The position numbers and the translations under genes were made by a program. Positions 44,875 to 55,919 of a stretch of DNA of 64,000 nucleotides are shown here, one piece after another (within the stretch, counting starts at the first letter, position 1; each line of letters opens with the position of its first letter). The notes under the pieces are model-generated. The model was not told the origin of the DNA. It did no database searches and saw nothing but the letters and a program-made list of their open reading frames with translations. Location of the stretch: assembly GCA_017893485.1 (NCBI GenBank), contig CM030362.1, positions 185,216,175 through 185,280,174 on the forward strand. Reading direction: 5' to 3'. The stretch comes from Hemerocallis citrina. Taxonomy: Eukaryota > Streptophyta > Magnoliopsida > Asparagales > Asphodelaceae.

Positions 44875-47800
44875 AGTATTGTAACTCCTGTTTCCCCGTA
44901 TTTATATTTTTGTACTGTTTTATGCCTCATTGTACTCTCTCTCGTCTATTTTGAGATAATGTAATTTGTTCTGATTGAATGAAATTATTATTCTTGTCTC
45001 AACTCAAATTGTGGGTCCTTTTATCAAATTTGATTGTGTGCCATTTGCACCGTTCTTCATGAGAAATAGGCCGATTCTTCTCGTTTATCTCTCTAATCCC
45101 CATTTTTGTGCACTTTGACCATTTCTTCTGTTGGGCTCTTTTTGAAACGGATCCCCAAAACCCACGAACCCGCAAACCCTACTATTTAAACCTACCCTAA
45201 CCCTAATCCCAAACTAATACTGTTTTAACCTAATCTAACCCGCCGCTAATCATCTCCTTCATCCCGTTTCCTTCTCCTCCATTTTCACACGCCAACCAAC
45301 CCACCCAATCGCCTCGCCTCCCTCTCGTCTACACAACCACCACCAGACCACCGTCATCGTCCCCACTCCTTCGACATTCGAACCCAACACCCGAACCCAC
45401 CTAACCTCCATCGCAGAACCCAACACCACCGTCTTCATCCTCCCGAACCCAATCGCCATTACTTCGCCCCGTCATCTCCTCTCCGCCTCGCCACACCCAA
45501 TACCTCACCACCGTCGTCGCCAACACCCCGAACCACTCGCCCAAACTCCTCCCCTGTTTCGCAGCGAAACAGAGCCGCCCTCGAGATTGACGCGCGCCGC
45601 CCCGTCATCGCCGACGACCCCCGCTACGTCGCTTCCCGACCAGTCGTGGCCGTCGCATCGCCACGTCGGAGACCAGCATCGTCGCTTTCCCTCTCCCTCA
45701 CGCTCAGTTCGTCGAAGAAGAGAACAACGAAGAAGAAGAAGGGAAAAGGCGGGATCGAATTTCAGCCATCAGATCGCGCCAAGATCCGCGCTCTGTGATC
45801 GCTGTTCGGTGTTCGTCCACACCAGATCCCGGATCCGCTGTCCCGTGTTCGGCCAGATCCGCTGCGTCGAAGCTTTTCCATTCGCTGCCTCCGCTGTCCC
45901 GTGTTCGTGCCGCACCGGATCTGCTTCGCTGTTCGCTGTTTTGGGCCGATCCTGTGTGCGGGGAAAACTCGATCTCCGATCAATTTTTGCACGCGCTTTT
46001 TGAGGACTTCTTCCGGGATTTTTTTAACCCAAATTCCAACAAGTGGAGTTTATCATCGTCGATTTAAGGCAAGTAACCTTGTACATTTTATTGTTCTAGT
46101 ACAAGCCTCCTTGAAATACTACAAATAGTTAGATTGTGACTCCCCTTTGAAATATCATTGTAAATCAATTTTGAACCTTCAAACCCACAATTCTAAGAGT
46201 CACAAAACTTCCTCGTATTAAATAATAATCAATTGGACTCTTTTACCCCCTTGAACACATGAATCACATGGACATATGAATTAAGGAGCCCTAAATTTTT
46301 AGATACATGTCACATTCAATTTTTGACGAACTTGCGACCCTATAACTTGAAAAACATTTATTATTTGCTGTTTTGACCTCCATTATCATGTACTTATGAC
46401 ACATAATAACTTAGACGCCAAATGACATTTTTCCATAAAATCTACACTAGCAAGTTAATTCTACGTGTTGCTGTCTGAATATTCTTTTGCGGTTTCGACC
46501 CTTTTATCATTTGAATCTGGACCCGAGCCCTGAATAGAAATTGTAGAACCGGATGTGTAGATATCGATAGACTCCAAAATGTTTGAATTTGGAGTTACGG
46601 TCTAGGAGTTATGGCAGTTATACTGCAGCTGTGTCAGTAGATGCAGATTTGCAAAACTGCTGTATATATTTACCTTGCAAACTAATTTAGCTGTGTAAAC
46701 AGCGAGCGTTTGACTTGAAATTTTATATGTAGTTGCTGGACACCATATAGGACATCTCCAATTTTTCTTAGAATTAATCTACATTATTTCAACTCTATTT
46801 CATATGCATAAATACAAATATACAAATTCTGCCTGAACAAATGTAATAAGCCGGGGTTAAGGGAAAGACTATAGAGTGGACAATATAGGTAAGTGTACTC
46901 AGAAGGGGGCCCATGTTTCCCAGTACTCGGTTCATGAACCTGTTGCATGTGATGTATTCATGGAGTCAGTTACTTGACTCATGAACCTGTTGTATTCATG
47001 GAACCACTGTGTGGTCTTTGAACCTGCTAGTGTTCACGAACTCGTTTCGTGAACCTGTTATTAAATTTCGTATTCATGAACCGTGCCTGCCTGATACCTG
47101 TTACTTGATACCTGAGTACACTGCCCTATAGACTCCATTACTAGGTCTAAACGAAATTGTTTTGACTGTAGCAACCATGTAGTAAAATGATGGATGCATG
47201 TCGTGCTACCTAGATAGTAATAATCACATAAGACTTGAACTTAATACCTGATACCTGATTATCCTGTTACCTGATTACCTGGTTACCTGATATCTGATAC
47301 ATGAAACTTGAACATGACACATGTAACTTGAAATATGAACGTGATACGTGAAACCTGAAACATGATACTTAATGTTAGTTACCCGTACAGGTTCACCTGA
47401 CATATGTTTTACCATTAGCAGTTGTTAACTAGCCTGTTTACTAAGAAGTCCTCCCTTGCTAGCTAAATTCCTGGTTGTTCTCACTACTTGTTGTATCCCT
47501 GGTGCATTCTTGATTCCTGTTCCCCCTACTTGTACTCGTTTTTACTATTTGTGGCCCTAGCTTGCACTAAGGGCATTCTCTCTTGTTTTCCCTGTTTTCC
47601 CTTTTATATTTATTAAGCAGACTTGGGACAAGCTACCTGCTGGAATTTGGCGAGCAGACATTTCAGGTTTTGCTTGGAGCAAAGACCTGTTTAAATAATT
47701 GTTTTTCTTAAGGTATTTATTTCTCCTGCCGTATAAGACTTGTTTCCGAGTTTACACTTGATCCAGACATGAGAACTATTTGAATATTATTATTTGTTTA

Positions 47801-47978
47801 AATTGTTTTCTGTTGCTTAATAAATTATTCATGCACGCTTGGTTATATATAAATCTGGTTATATTCTTGTTATGATGCTGAGTCGATCCTACAGCTTATG
47901 GATGATGTAAAAATCATTCGCTGGGCTTCGTCACGTGCTCGTATTCCATATTTTTGGGAAGCGGGGCGTGACAAGTAT
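44875..47978 (+). mobile_element. Solo LTR (3.09 kb) of the chromovirus family, opposite orientation
   Basis: Element 44880-47973 starts TGTAACTCCTGTTTCCCC and ends GGAAGCGGGGCGTGACA, flanked by AGTAT on both sides. It belongs to the same family as the LTR it sits in but points the other way. It keeps TTTAAG|GCAAGTAACC (donor at 46069) after a GC-rich block (about 45240-46060), and a field of CCTGATACCTG/TTCATGAACC repeats (46900-47400). Confidence 0.92.
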
Positions 47979-50256
47979 TTCACAAAAACATAAAACAGAT
48001 TTGAATCCAGAAAACATGTTCAGCCAGAAATCAGAAATTTGTATTGAAGAACAGGAAAACAACATGAAAACTCACAAATTAAATCCACAAAAAATCTGAT
48101 GTATTCCCTAGTATGTTTAGTAACAAAAAATAAAGTTTTATAATTTTCCAATATATATAAAATAGTCAAGTAAAATCAGAAAGCGACAAGAAACAGTAGT
48201 TTTGTAAATCTGGAATCATAAACACTGCAATACGAAAACAGCAATATCTCATAAAAGATAAATCGAAATCAAGATCCGTCAAAAGGGTATAAAATAGATA
48301 CAGTAGGCTAACTTTCATATTCACAAAGATTTTATAGAAAGCAAGTAGAATTAGGTTGAATTTAGGTTTCTTTACAAAACAGGAAGAAAAATCTACTAGT
48401 ATAGTTGTTTTTTACAAGTATAGAATAGTTTGTAAAACTCATTAAATAAATCCACAAAAATTCAGGGTTAATTCCAATCAGGTCTAGTTATACTGTGCAA
48501 AATATTGGATCAAAATAATACCTTTAACATCACGATAAAAATAGATTACTCTTCAGAATCATAGAAAACAAAATCTAGAAATCTCTCTACACCTCTGTAG
48601 TAAAATAGACACAACTCACAACTCATAAAACGAAAGTGAGATCTGTCAGAAGGGTTGGAAAATAGACAAAATTCTCTACAGTTCATGTTCACAAGTAAAA
48701 TTCAAGTAAAATTCATATACTGAAGTTAGTAGGGTCTAAAATACTGAATGAAAACGGGGAATCGACAAAACTGAAAATATTCTTCATACATAAAATCAAC
48801 TAGTTCATATGAAACTCATCCAAAACATAACCAAACGTGAAATATGGTGTACTAGATGTCTAAACAACATGGTATAGGGTATTTTGCAAGTCCACGACAA
48901 GTATAGCACGAATAACACATCAAGCACTCGATATCACAAAATAGCATGCATATATACATCCAAAAAGTGGTCATCCCTAATTGTTTTATGTCATATATGT
49001 CATGAGGCAACTATGATCGAATCAACACAATAGAGACAATATATAACAGAGTATTCACACAAGAATTGTCTCTAGAACCCAACTACACTACAGACGGTAT
49101 TTAGTACTTGTATTACACAAGAAAAAAATGCAAGTTACTTGTATAAGAGATGACGACGGGAACGATGCTACACAGAGAGAACAACAGGAACGGATTCCCG
49201 AGCAACGATCACCACGAACGAACACGAACACGAACCACGAACAACGAACTACGAACTACGAACCCGCGAACAAAACTCGAGAGCCACTCCAACCAATAAC
49301 ACGTGCACGAGAGATGCACATGCACACCACACCAACCACAAATGGCCACGAGCACGATAGGGAGGTCGGGACAGCGGTTGGGTGAGTGTGGGGCTGAACT
49401 GGCCAGAGTGTAGACGGGGATGGCGACACTGGCGTACGGCGACGGGGCTGCTGATCGATTGCAGGGCGTCGAGAGGCAGGGAGGCACGCACAGGGGGTCG
49501 AAGAGAGATCGAGAGAGAGACGGGAGAGATGGGTTGCGGTTGAGTTGCAGGTGGAGTCGGAAGAGGGGAACAGGCCAGGGAGAGGGAGAAGCAGGGTGAT
49601 CGGGGGTTAGGCTAGAGCTCGGGGATGAGATAGAGATCAGGAGAAGGTGTAGCGGGAGATAGGGAGAGGCGGCGGTATGGGTTAACGAAGTGGTAGGGAT
49701 GCACAATAGTATATATAAGGTATAGTTTAGGGTTGGGTAGTTGACGGCTGAAGGGTTTCGAGTACGAGTGTGCTAACGGGTTTGGGTAGAGTAATAGGGT
49801 TTTCAGGGTAAAATGTATATGGGGTTTAATGGGTATCGAATAGGGTATAAGAGAAGGGTTTGAATAGGATTAGGGAAATAATAGAACCAATTAAAATGAG
49901 ATGGCTACAAATGGATAAATAAAATAGGGCATGAACAAATAAAATAAAGAGGATAAAAAAAACAGTTCGATCAAAAGGGGACGGAACAAAAGGCTAACAA
50001 ATGAATCGAGAAGACCAACAAAGAGAAGACAAATCAAATAAATAAATATATTGAAAAAAGTAAGATCCAATATACGGTCCAAAAAGAGATACAATAAGAA
50101 TCACTTACATGAAAATGTAAATACACTCAAAATACAGAGAATGGAAAACAGGGGTTACAAATCCTACCCACCTAACAAGAACAATTTCTTCCTCGAAATT
50201 CAAACAAGAGGTACATAGAATAACCTCGAAAAGAAAAGCAAGAACAAAACAAAAAG

Positions 50257-50925
50257 CTACCCAAAAATATGAGGAAATTTCTGCTGAATCTCCTCCAGCT
50301 CCCAAGTCGACTCACTGGGCGAGTAAGGATTCCAAGAAATACGAACCAACTTGATGACCTTATTCTTAAGCACTTTCTCCCGCCGATCCACAATAGCAAC
50401 TGACAGAATCTCACAAGTCAAATCAGGCCGAACGGTCAACTCAGAATAGTCGATCAGGTGGCTCTCATCTCGAATATATATCCTAAGTTGTGAGACATGG
50501 AAAACATCGTGCACTCTTGATAAAGCTAGCGGCAATACAAGACGATACGCCACCTTGCCTACTCGCTCCACAATATCAGACGGTCCAATAAACCTAGGGA
50601 TGTGCTTGCCCCCACCACAAAACCGAATGACTCCGCGCCAAGGCAATACCTTTAGGAAAACATGGTCACCAACCACAAAATCCAAAGCTCTCCGATGGAC
50701 ATCGGCCCATCGCCTCTGCCTTTCCTGAGCTGCCAGTAAATGCTTCCTGATCTGAACCACCACATCAACTGTCCTGGTGATCAACTCCGGATCCAATAAC
50801 TTCCTCTCACCAATGTCATCCCAGCACACTGGTGATATGCACTTCTGCCCATAAAGTACCTCGAACGGTGCAGCTTTAAGACTAGTCTGAAAGCTGTTAT
50901 TATACGAGAACTCTACGAGATGCAA
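50257..50925 (-). pseudogene. Chromovirus integrase C-terminus with chromodomain-like tail
   Basis: The best preserved frame of this pol. From the right: LVEFSYNNSFQTSLKAAPFE + VLYG, DHVFLKVLPWRGVIRF, GPSDIVERVGKVAYRLVLP, VFHVSQLR and finally ILDRREKVL-like (IVDRREKVLKNKVIKLVRIS) and STWELEEIQQKFPHIFG. The last part is the chromodomain of Tekay-type elements, which steers integration to marked chromatin. The stop is at 50257. The leading part of the core is in other frames upstream. Confidence 0.9.
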
Positions 50926-51640
50926 ATGGTCCTCCCATGATCCACCGAACTACAACATTCAGGACCTCAACATGTCCTCAAGAATCTTGATGGTCCTCTC
51001 TGACTGTCCATCAGTCTGGGGATGAAGCTGTACCGTACTTTAATTTACTCCCCAAACTGCTCTGAAGACTCCCAAAACTGAGATGTGAATCTCGTATCCC
51101 TGTCGGATACAATACTGACTGAAACCCCATAAAGTCTGACAATCTCTTGCATGTACTTCTCAGCTAGGCACGAAAGGGAATGAAGTGAGCACTCTTCGTC
51201 AACCAGTCGACAATCACCCAAATGGCATTATGACCCTTAGGACTCCTCGGCAAAACGGTCACAAAATCCATAGTGATATGTTCCCACTTCCACTCCGGAA
51301 TAGGAAGCGGTTGAAAAAGTCCAATGGTCCTCTGATGCTCTGCCTTAACCTGCTGGCAGATCAAACACTAAGAAAAAACCGAGCCACAGCCCCCTTCATA
51401 CCATGCCACCCGAAATGAAGCTTCAAATCCTGATACATCTTAGTACCTCCAGGATGGATAGAATACGATGACTAGTGGGCTTCCTCAAGTAACCTCTGAC
51501 GGACTTCTCCCTTCGGGACACATAACCTGGACCCAAAGCGAAGCAATCCATCAGCATGAATAACCATGTCCATTCTGGACCCAGACTCAACCTCAACTCG
51601 AAAATCCTGCAACTACTCATCACCAGCCTGAGCCTCTTTG
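50926..51640 (-). pseudogene. Chromovirus integrase zinc finger and catalytic core
   Basis: Zinc finger: H...H in SIHPGGTKMYQDLKLHFGWH, then [12 protein letters not shown]. Core: [18 protein letters not shown] (first D), [32 protein letters not shown] (second D), and an FIPRLMDSQRG-like block near 51010 where the D-G-Q-S-E-R-T motif with the catalytic E is shifted in frame. Stops appear at several points. Confidence 0.85.
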
Positions 51641-51747
51641 ATCTGATCAACAAGAGACGACTGAAGCTGAAGCATCAAACAACTCCGATCAGAACTCGGT
51701 AACAAAACATCAAACTCCAACCTCCGCATCTGCTCAATCAAATCCCT

Positions 51748-53070
51748 CTACTGAGTTAGGAACATAACTGCTGGTCTTTTGTTCAAAGCATCTGGCACCA
51801 AGTTTACTTTACCAGGATGGTATTGCAAACTGATGTCATAATCAGCCATAAGTTCCAACCAACGCCTTTGCCTCATGTTCAACTCCTTCTGGGTGAAGGC
51901 ATACTTGAGACTTTTGTGGTCTGTAAAGATCTCCACTCGGTCCCCAAGCAAATAATGTCTCCACAACTTCAAAGCATAGATCACTACCGCTAACTCCAAG
52001 TCATGAGTCAGATAGTTCTTCTCATGCGGCCTCAACTACCTCGATGCATAAGCAATGACTCGGCCCTTCAGCATTAGAACTGCTCCAAGACCTTTACTAG
52101 AAGCATCACAGTGAATTACAAATCTGCCTGAACCATCTAGAATTGTCAACACAGGCGCTGACGTCAACCTGCTCTTCAACTCAGCAAAAGCATCACTGCA
52201 AGCCTCAGACCAACAAAACTTCTGATCCTTCCCAGTCAGCTTAGTCAATGGTCCCGCTATCTTCAAGAAATCTTGGACGAATTTTCGATAATAGCCAGCT
52301 AGACCTAGAAAACTCCTGACCTCAGAAACTGACTTGGGAACTGGCCAATCCTTCACAGCCTCAACCTTGGCTGAATCCACAGAAATAAGATCGCCCGAGA
52401 TAACCCCAAGAAAGTGACCCTATCGAGCCAAAACTCAAACTTGCTGAGTTTTCCATAGAGCTGATTCTCTCTTAAAGTCTGCAGAACCAACCTAAGATGC
52501 TTAACATGATCTTCCTGATTCCGAGAATATACCAGAATGTCATCAATGAAGACCACCACAAATCTATCCAAGAACTGGGAAAAGATCCTGTTCATAAGAC
52601 TCATAAATATAGCATGCGCGTTCGTGACCCCGAACGACTTCACAAGATACTAATACTGCCCATATCTAGTCCTGAATGCAGTCTTATGTATATTAGTCGC
52701 CCTCACCTTGACCTGATGATACCCAGAACGAAGATCCAACTTTGAGACAACATCAGCTCCACTCAACTGATCAAACAAATCATCGATCCTGGACAAAAAA
52801 TACCGGTTCTTCACAGTAACACTGTTTAGTTTCCGATAATCCACGCACAGTCGATGACTACCATCCTTCTTGTTGACAAAAAGGACTGGAGCACCCCCAA
52901 AGCAAAACACTGGGTTTGATTAACCCCAAGTCAAGCAACTCCTGAATCTGCACCTTAAGCTCTGCTAACTCAACCGGTGCCATCCTATAGGGACTCTTTG
53001 ATATCGGCACCATACCCGGCAGAACTTCAATACTGAACTCCACATCCCTATCAGGGGGTAAGCCAGGCAA
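51748..53070 (-). pseudogene. Chromovirus reverse transcriptase and RNase H
   Basis: RT reads from the right: PGLPPDRDVEFSIEVLPGM and [55 protein letters not shown], then the F-x-D-D box [15 protein letters not shown] (about 52545). The frame shifts near 52365 to [20 protein letters not shown]. RNase H follows with [52 protein letters not shown] and [20 protein letters not shown]. At least four frame breaks or stops. Confidence 0.92.
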
Positions 53071-53340
53071 CTCCTCTGGAAAGAATCCAGGAAATCCCGT
53101 ACTACTAGAGGCGCAGCCTCACAGCCTGAATGCAATTCCATTCCACAATTCTCCTAATCAACTGTAGTCTCAGCTCGGCCAAGAGACATCTCCCCGGCAT
53201 GAAACTCAAACTCCATACAATCTGGAATCTGGAACACAACTTTCTTGGCACGAAAATCAATAATGGCGTGGAATTTACCCAATCAATCCATACCGAGAAT
53301 AACGTCAAATCCTGAATTTCCAATTACAATTAGGTTGGCC

Positions 53341-53541
53341 TTAAAATCTGTGCCACCAATAATTACGGGACACTGCCTGCACTCCCGGAAATAAATGACA
53401 ACTCCACCACAATGTTCTAAGCCTCAGACATGATGCTGCAATCCAACTAATGGCGAGCCACAAATCGAGAGGAGACAAAAGAATGGGTTGCCCCAGAATC
53501 AAAAAGAACATGAACAGGAAAAGTGCAAACAATGAAAACTC
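53341..53541 (-). pseudogene. Chromovirus aspartic protease (exon after small intron)
   Basis: Begins after the putative acceptor with VFIVCTFPVHVLFDSGATHS + FVSSRFVARH: the L-F-D-S-G-A-T-H-S-F active site. Later parts near 53105-53320 (ILVIGNSGFDVILGMDWLGK-like) are in other frames. It would process Gag-Pol. Confidence 0.85.
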
Positions 53542-53699
53542 CTAAAATGGAATAAAAAAGACAAGGGAACAAGGAATGGTTGAACAGGATTGAGGAAAAA
53601 CATAAAACAGAAAGATAATATGAAAGAATAAAAGCAAGAGAAATAAAAAGAAGCAAAAGAGAAACAACAAAATAACAAAACAATAAAAGCAAAATATAC
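53542..53699 (-). other. Candidate 158-bp intron between gag and protease
   Basis: The minus strand reads GTTGTAG|GTATATTTTGC ... TTCCATTTTAG|GAGTTTTC. The inside is strongly T-rich, as in plant introns. Removing it joins NLTVVDAESAEGVVV-G-VFIVCTF in frame, directly into the protease. The DNA inside translates to hydrophobic nonsense unlike any gag or protease. Confidence 0.65.
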
Positions 53700-54899
53700 C
53701 TACAACAACTCCCTCTGCTGACTCCGCATCAACAACAGTTAGGTTGAAAGCCTGACCTCTTCTGGGGGCAACGGTTCTCCGACTGACAATCTGGTGCTAA
53801 GGAGGAAGATGTGGCCTAACAAAACCATGAGCTGGGGCTACCTGCTGTACTGGACCCCTGACTGGAAGACCCATCCTCCACTGTGGGCAATTCCGTACTG
53901 AATGGTCAGCAGCACCACATCCAAAGCACCGACGGTTGGCACTCCTACACTCCCTACGATCATGCCCAGCCAACTGGCAAAAGTCGCAGAATCTAGTGCT
54001 TTGGGAACTAGCAGAAGAGTAAGGGGCTGCCCTGACAGGATGGACAAAAACAGGCCTCCGAACCACGCCACTAGAAGGCCTAGCAACAGCAGAGTCGGAA
54101 CAGTCCGCTGAGGAGGAGCCAATCCACCACGAGCCTGCTTCTGAGCTCGAGCTGCCTCGAGAGCCTCAACATAAGTACACAAGCGAAGTGAGACAAGCTA
54201 CACCTTTATGTCTCGCTTAGTCCCAATATGAATCTACGAGCTCTGTCCTCTTCGTTCGCCACAAGAACATCTGTGAAGCGACTAAGTCTTGTAAATTCAG
54301 CTGCATACTCATCCACAGACCTGAAGCCCTGTTTCAAGAAAGTCTCATGTTACAACATTGCATGGACAATATATAACAAAATTTCACTACTAGAAATAAC
54401 AACCAAACTGTTTCAGGGATAGGAATCGTTGCTCCATTTCCACTCGGGTGCTGCTAGGGAAGAACTTCTCCAAGAAGCTCCTAGTGAAAGTAGTCCAAGT
54501 GATCGGTCATTCGAGCCTTTCAGACTCGGATCTCCACCAAATATGAGCCAGATCCACCATCTGGATGGCCACCACATCCACTCAATCATCATCTGCACCT
54601 CTAGTTGCCAAAAGCAGTTGCTCAGTCCGGATCAACCATTATTTAGCCTCCAAAGGCGTCTCAGTGCCTGAAAACCTGTCAGGATGCAGCCTCATGTAGT
54701 CCGTGACTGTACCCAGACAGGGAGGAAGAGCAGCCTGCATAGGCACAGCGGGCAGCGGAACCCGAGCAGCCTCCAAAGCAGCCATCACCAAGTCACTGTG
54801 GTTCTGTTGCATATTGATCAGCCGTTCCAACACAGTGGTGACGGCCTCAATCCCAGGCTGATCATCTTGGGGACGAGAAGCAGAACCTCTACGAGGCAT
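53700..54899 (-). pseudogene. Chromovirus gag with zinc knuckle
   Basis: Start ATG at 54899 (MPRRGSASRPQDDQPG). N-terminal part: VTTVLERLINMQQNHSDLVM, MRLHPDRFSGTETPLEA, the expected Tekay gag entry. Middle: FFPSSTRVEMEQRFLSLKQ then GFRSVDEYAAEFTRLSRFTD, interrupted by a 79-bp insertion (54329-54415). C-terminal zinc knuckle CFGCGAADHSVRNC near 53890-53930, then basic residues and a TAG near 53796. It is followed by the gag-protease intron. Confidence 0.88.
54329..54415. other. 79-bp insertion in gag flanked by 8-bp direct repeats
   Basis: CTGTTTCA occurs at 54329-54336 and 54408-54415. Deleting one copy with the 71 bp between restores gag (LSLKQ-GFRSVDEY). The insert has no inverted ends and does not obey GT-AG when placed to restore frame, so it looks like a filler or minor insertion, not an intron. 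Confidence 0.6.
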
Positions 54900-55050
54900 A
54901 GTCTGCACAAAACAAAAAACAATTAGCATTCAGATTAAAGTTGATTATAATTCATTTATGTATGCATGGTTTGTGTAATGTTGAGCCAATCCCAGATCGA
55001 ACCAAGATTGTTTAATATATCAATCAAAATAATACATTAGCCAAACCTGG

Positions 55051-55062
55051 GTTCTGATACCA
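55051..55062 (-). other. Primer binding site, iMet type (chromovirus)
   Basis: Minus strand TGGTATCAGAAC, one mismatch to the iMet site, ten bases from the LTR edge at 55073. Confidence 0.85.
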
Positions 55063-55919
55063 CTAAAAACCTTGTCACGCCCTGCTGCCCAAAAAAGAGA
55101 ATGCAGAATATGGATACATGACTAAGCCCAGCGAATAATTTTCATCATCCATAAGCTGTCAGGAATCTTTACAACATTTCACACGAATAATTAGAGTCGA
55201 AAGCAAAAGAAGTCAACCAAGCATGCATAATTGAATCAATATACCAACAAGAATTTACTTGAAACAAAATATATTAATTTCAAATAAATCAGATCTGAAT
55301 AAGTCAATAATTCTGAGTCACATTGCCCAAATACAATTAAATCCAAGTAATCAAGTACATTTATTCAAATCAAGCAACAGGAAAATAATAATTAAAGCAG
55401 GAACTCCAGCAACTAATATCTCATATCACCGACTCCATCTAGCAACTGATCACCCTGATTTGCAATTTAATAAATTGCATGAAGAGGAAAAAGAAAAACA
55501 AACTCCCGTTAATGCAAGTTACGGGCTGCTTGTAGTGCAGGATACAAGTACGTGGGAAAGATAAACAAATAGCATGGAATAGGCATGATAATAAAATAGA
55601 ACAATTAACGTGAATATGAACAGAATCAAGTAACAACAGGTGTATATAACATGTAACAAGTAACAGGTATCATGCAAGCAGGTGAACATGTAACAGGCAT
55701 CAAGTAGCATGTACAGGTAATCCTGTATCAGGTAAGTATGTAACAAGTATCATGTAACAGGTGTTAGTCATGTCTAGTCTTGTATTATTACTAAATAGGT
55801 AGCACTTCATTCATCCCAAGTTTTACTACATGGTAACATGTAATCATGAAACAGGTAGGACTAAATCCCCTCCAAGTACACCCTCCCGTAGGAAGTATGT
55901 AGTTGGGTAACAGGTGGGA

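Larger units (their letters stand above)
41908..50159 (-). repeat. 3' LTR of the chromovirus with two nested solo LTRs
   Basis: Edges TGTCACGCCCCGATTCCC (41908) and GAAAACAGGGGTTACA (50159). It is interrupted by 42499-44028 and 44880-47973; without these it is about 3.6 kb. Nothing recognisable besides LTR sequence. A TATA-like TATATATAAG (49710, minus strand reads CTTATATATA) and a GC-rich block (about 49130-49690) lie near its 5' end. Confidence 0.9.

Noticed and set aside
45587..46128. Possible host gene exon in a GC-rich block with splice-like GCAAGT
   Set aside because: The block lies inside a solo LTR with exact edges and duplication, and sibling LTRs have the same layout.
54329..54415. 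An intron in gag
   Set aside because: Placing the ends to restore frame gives GTTT...ACA, not GT-AG; the 8-bp repeats suggest insertion instead.
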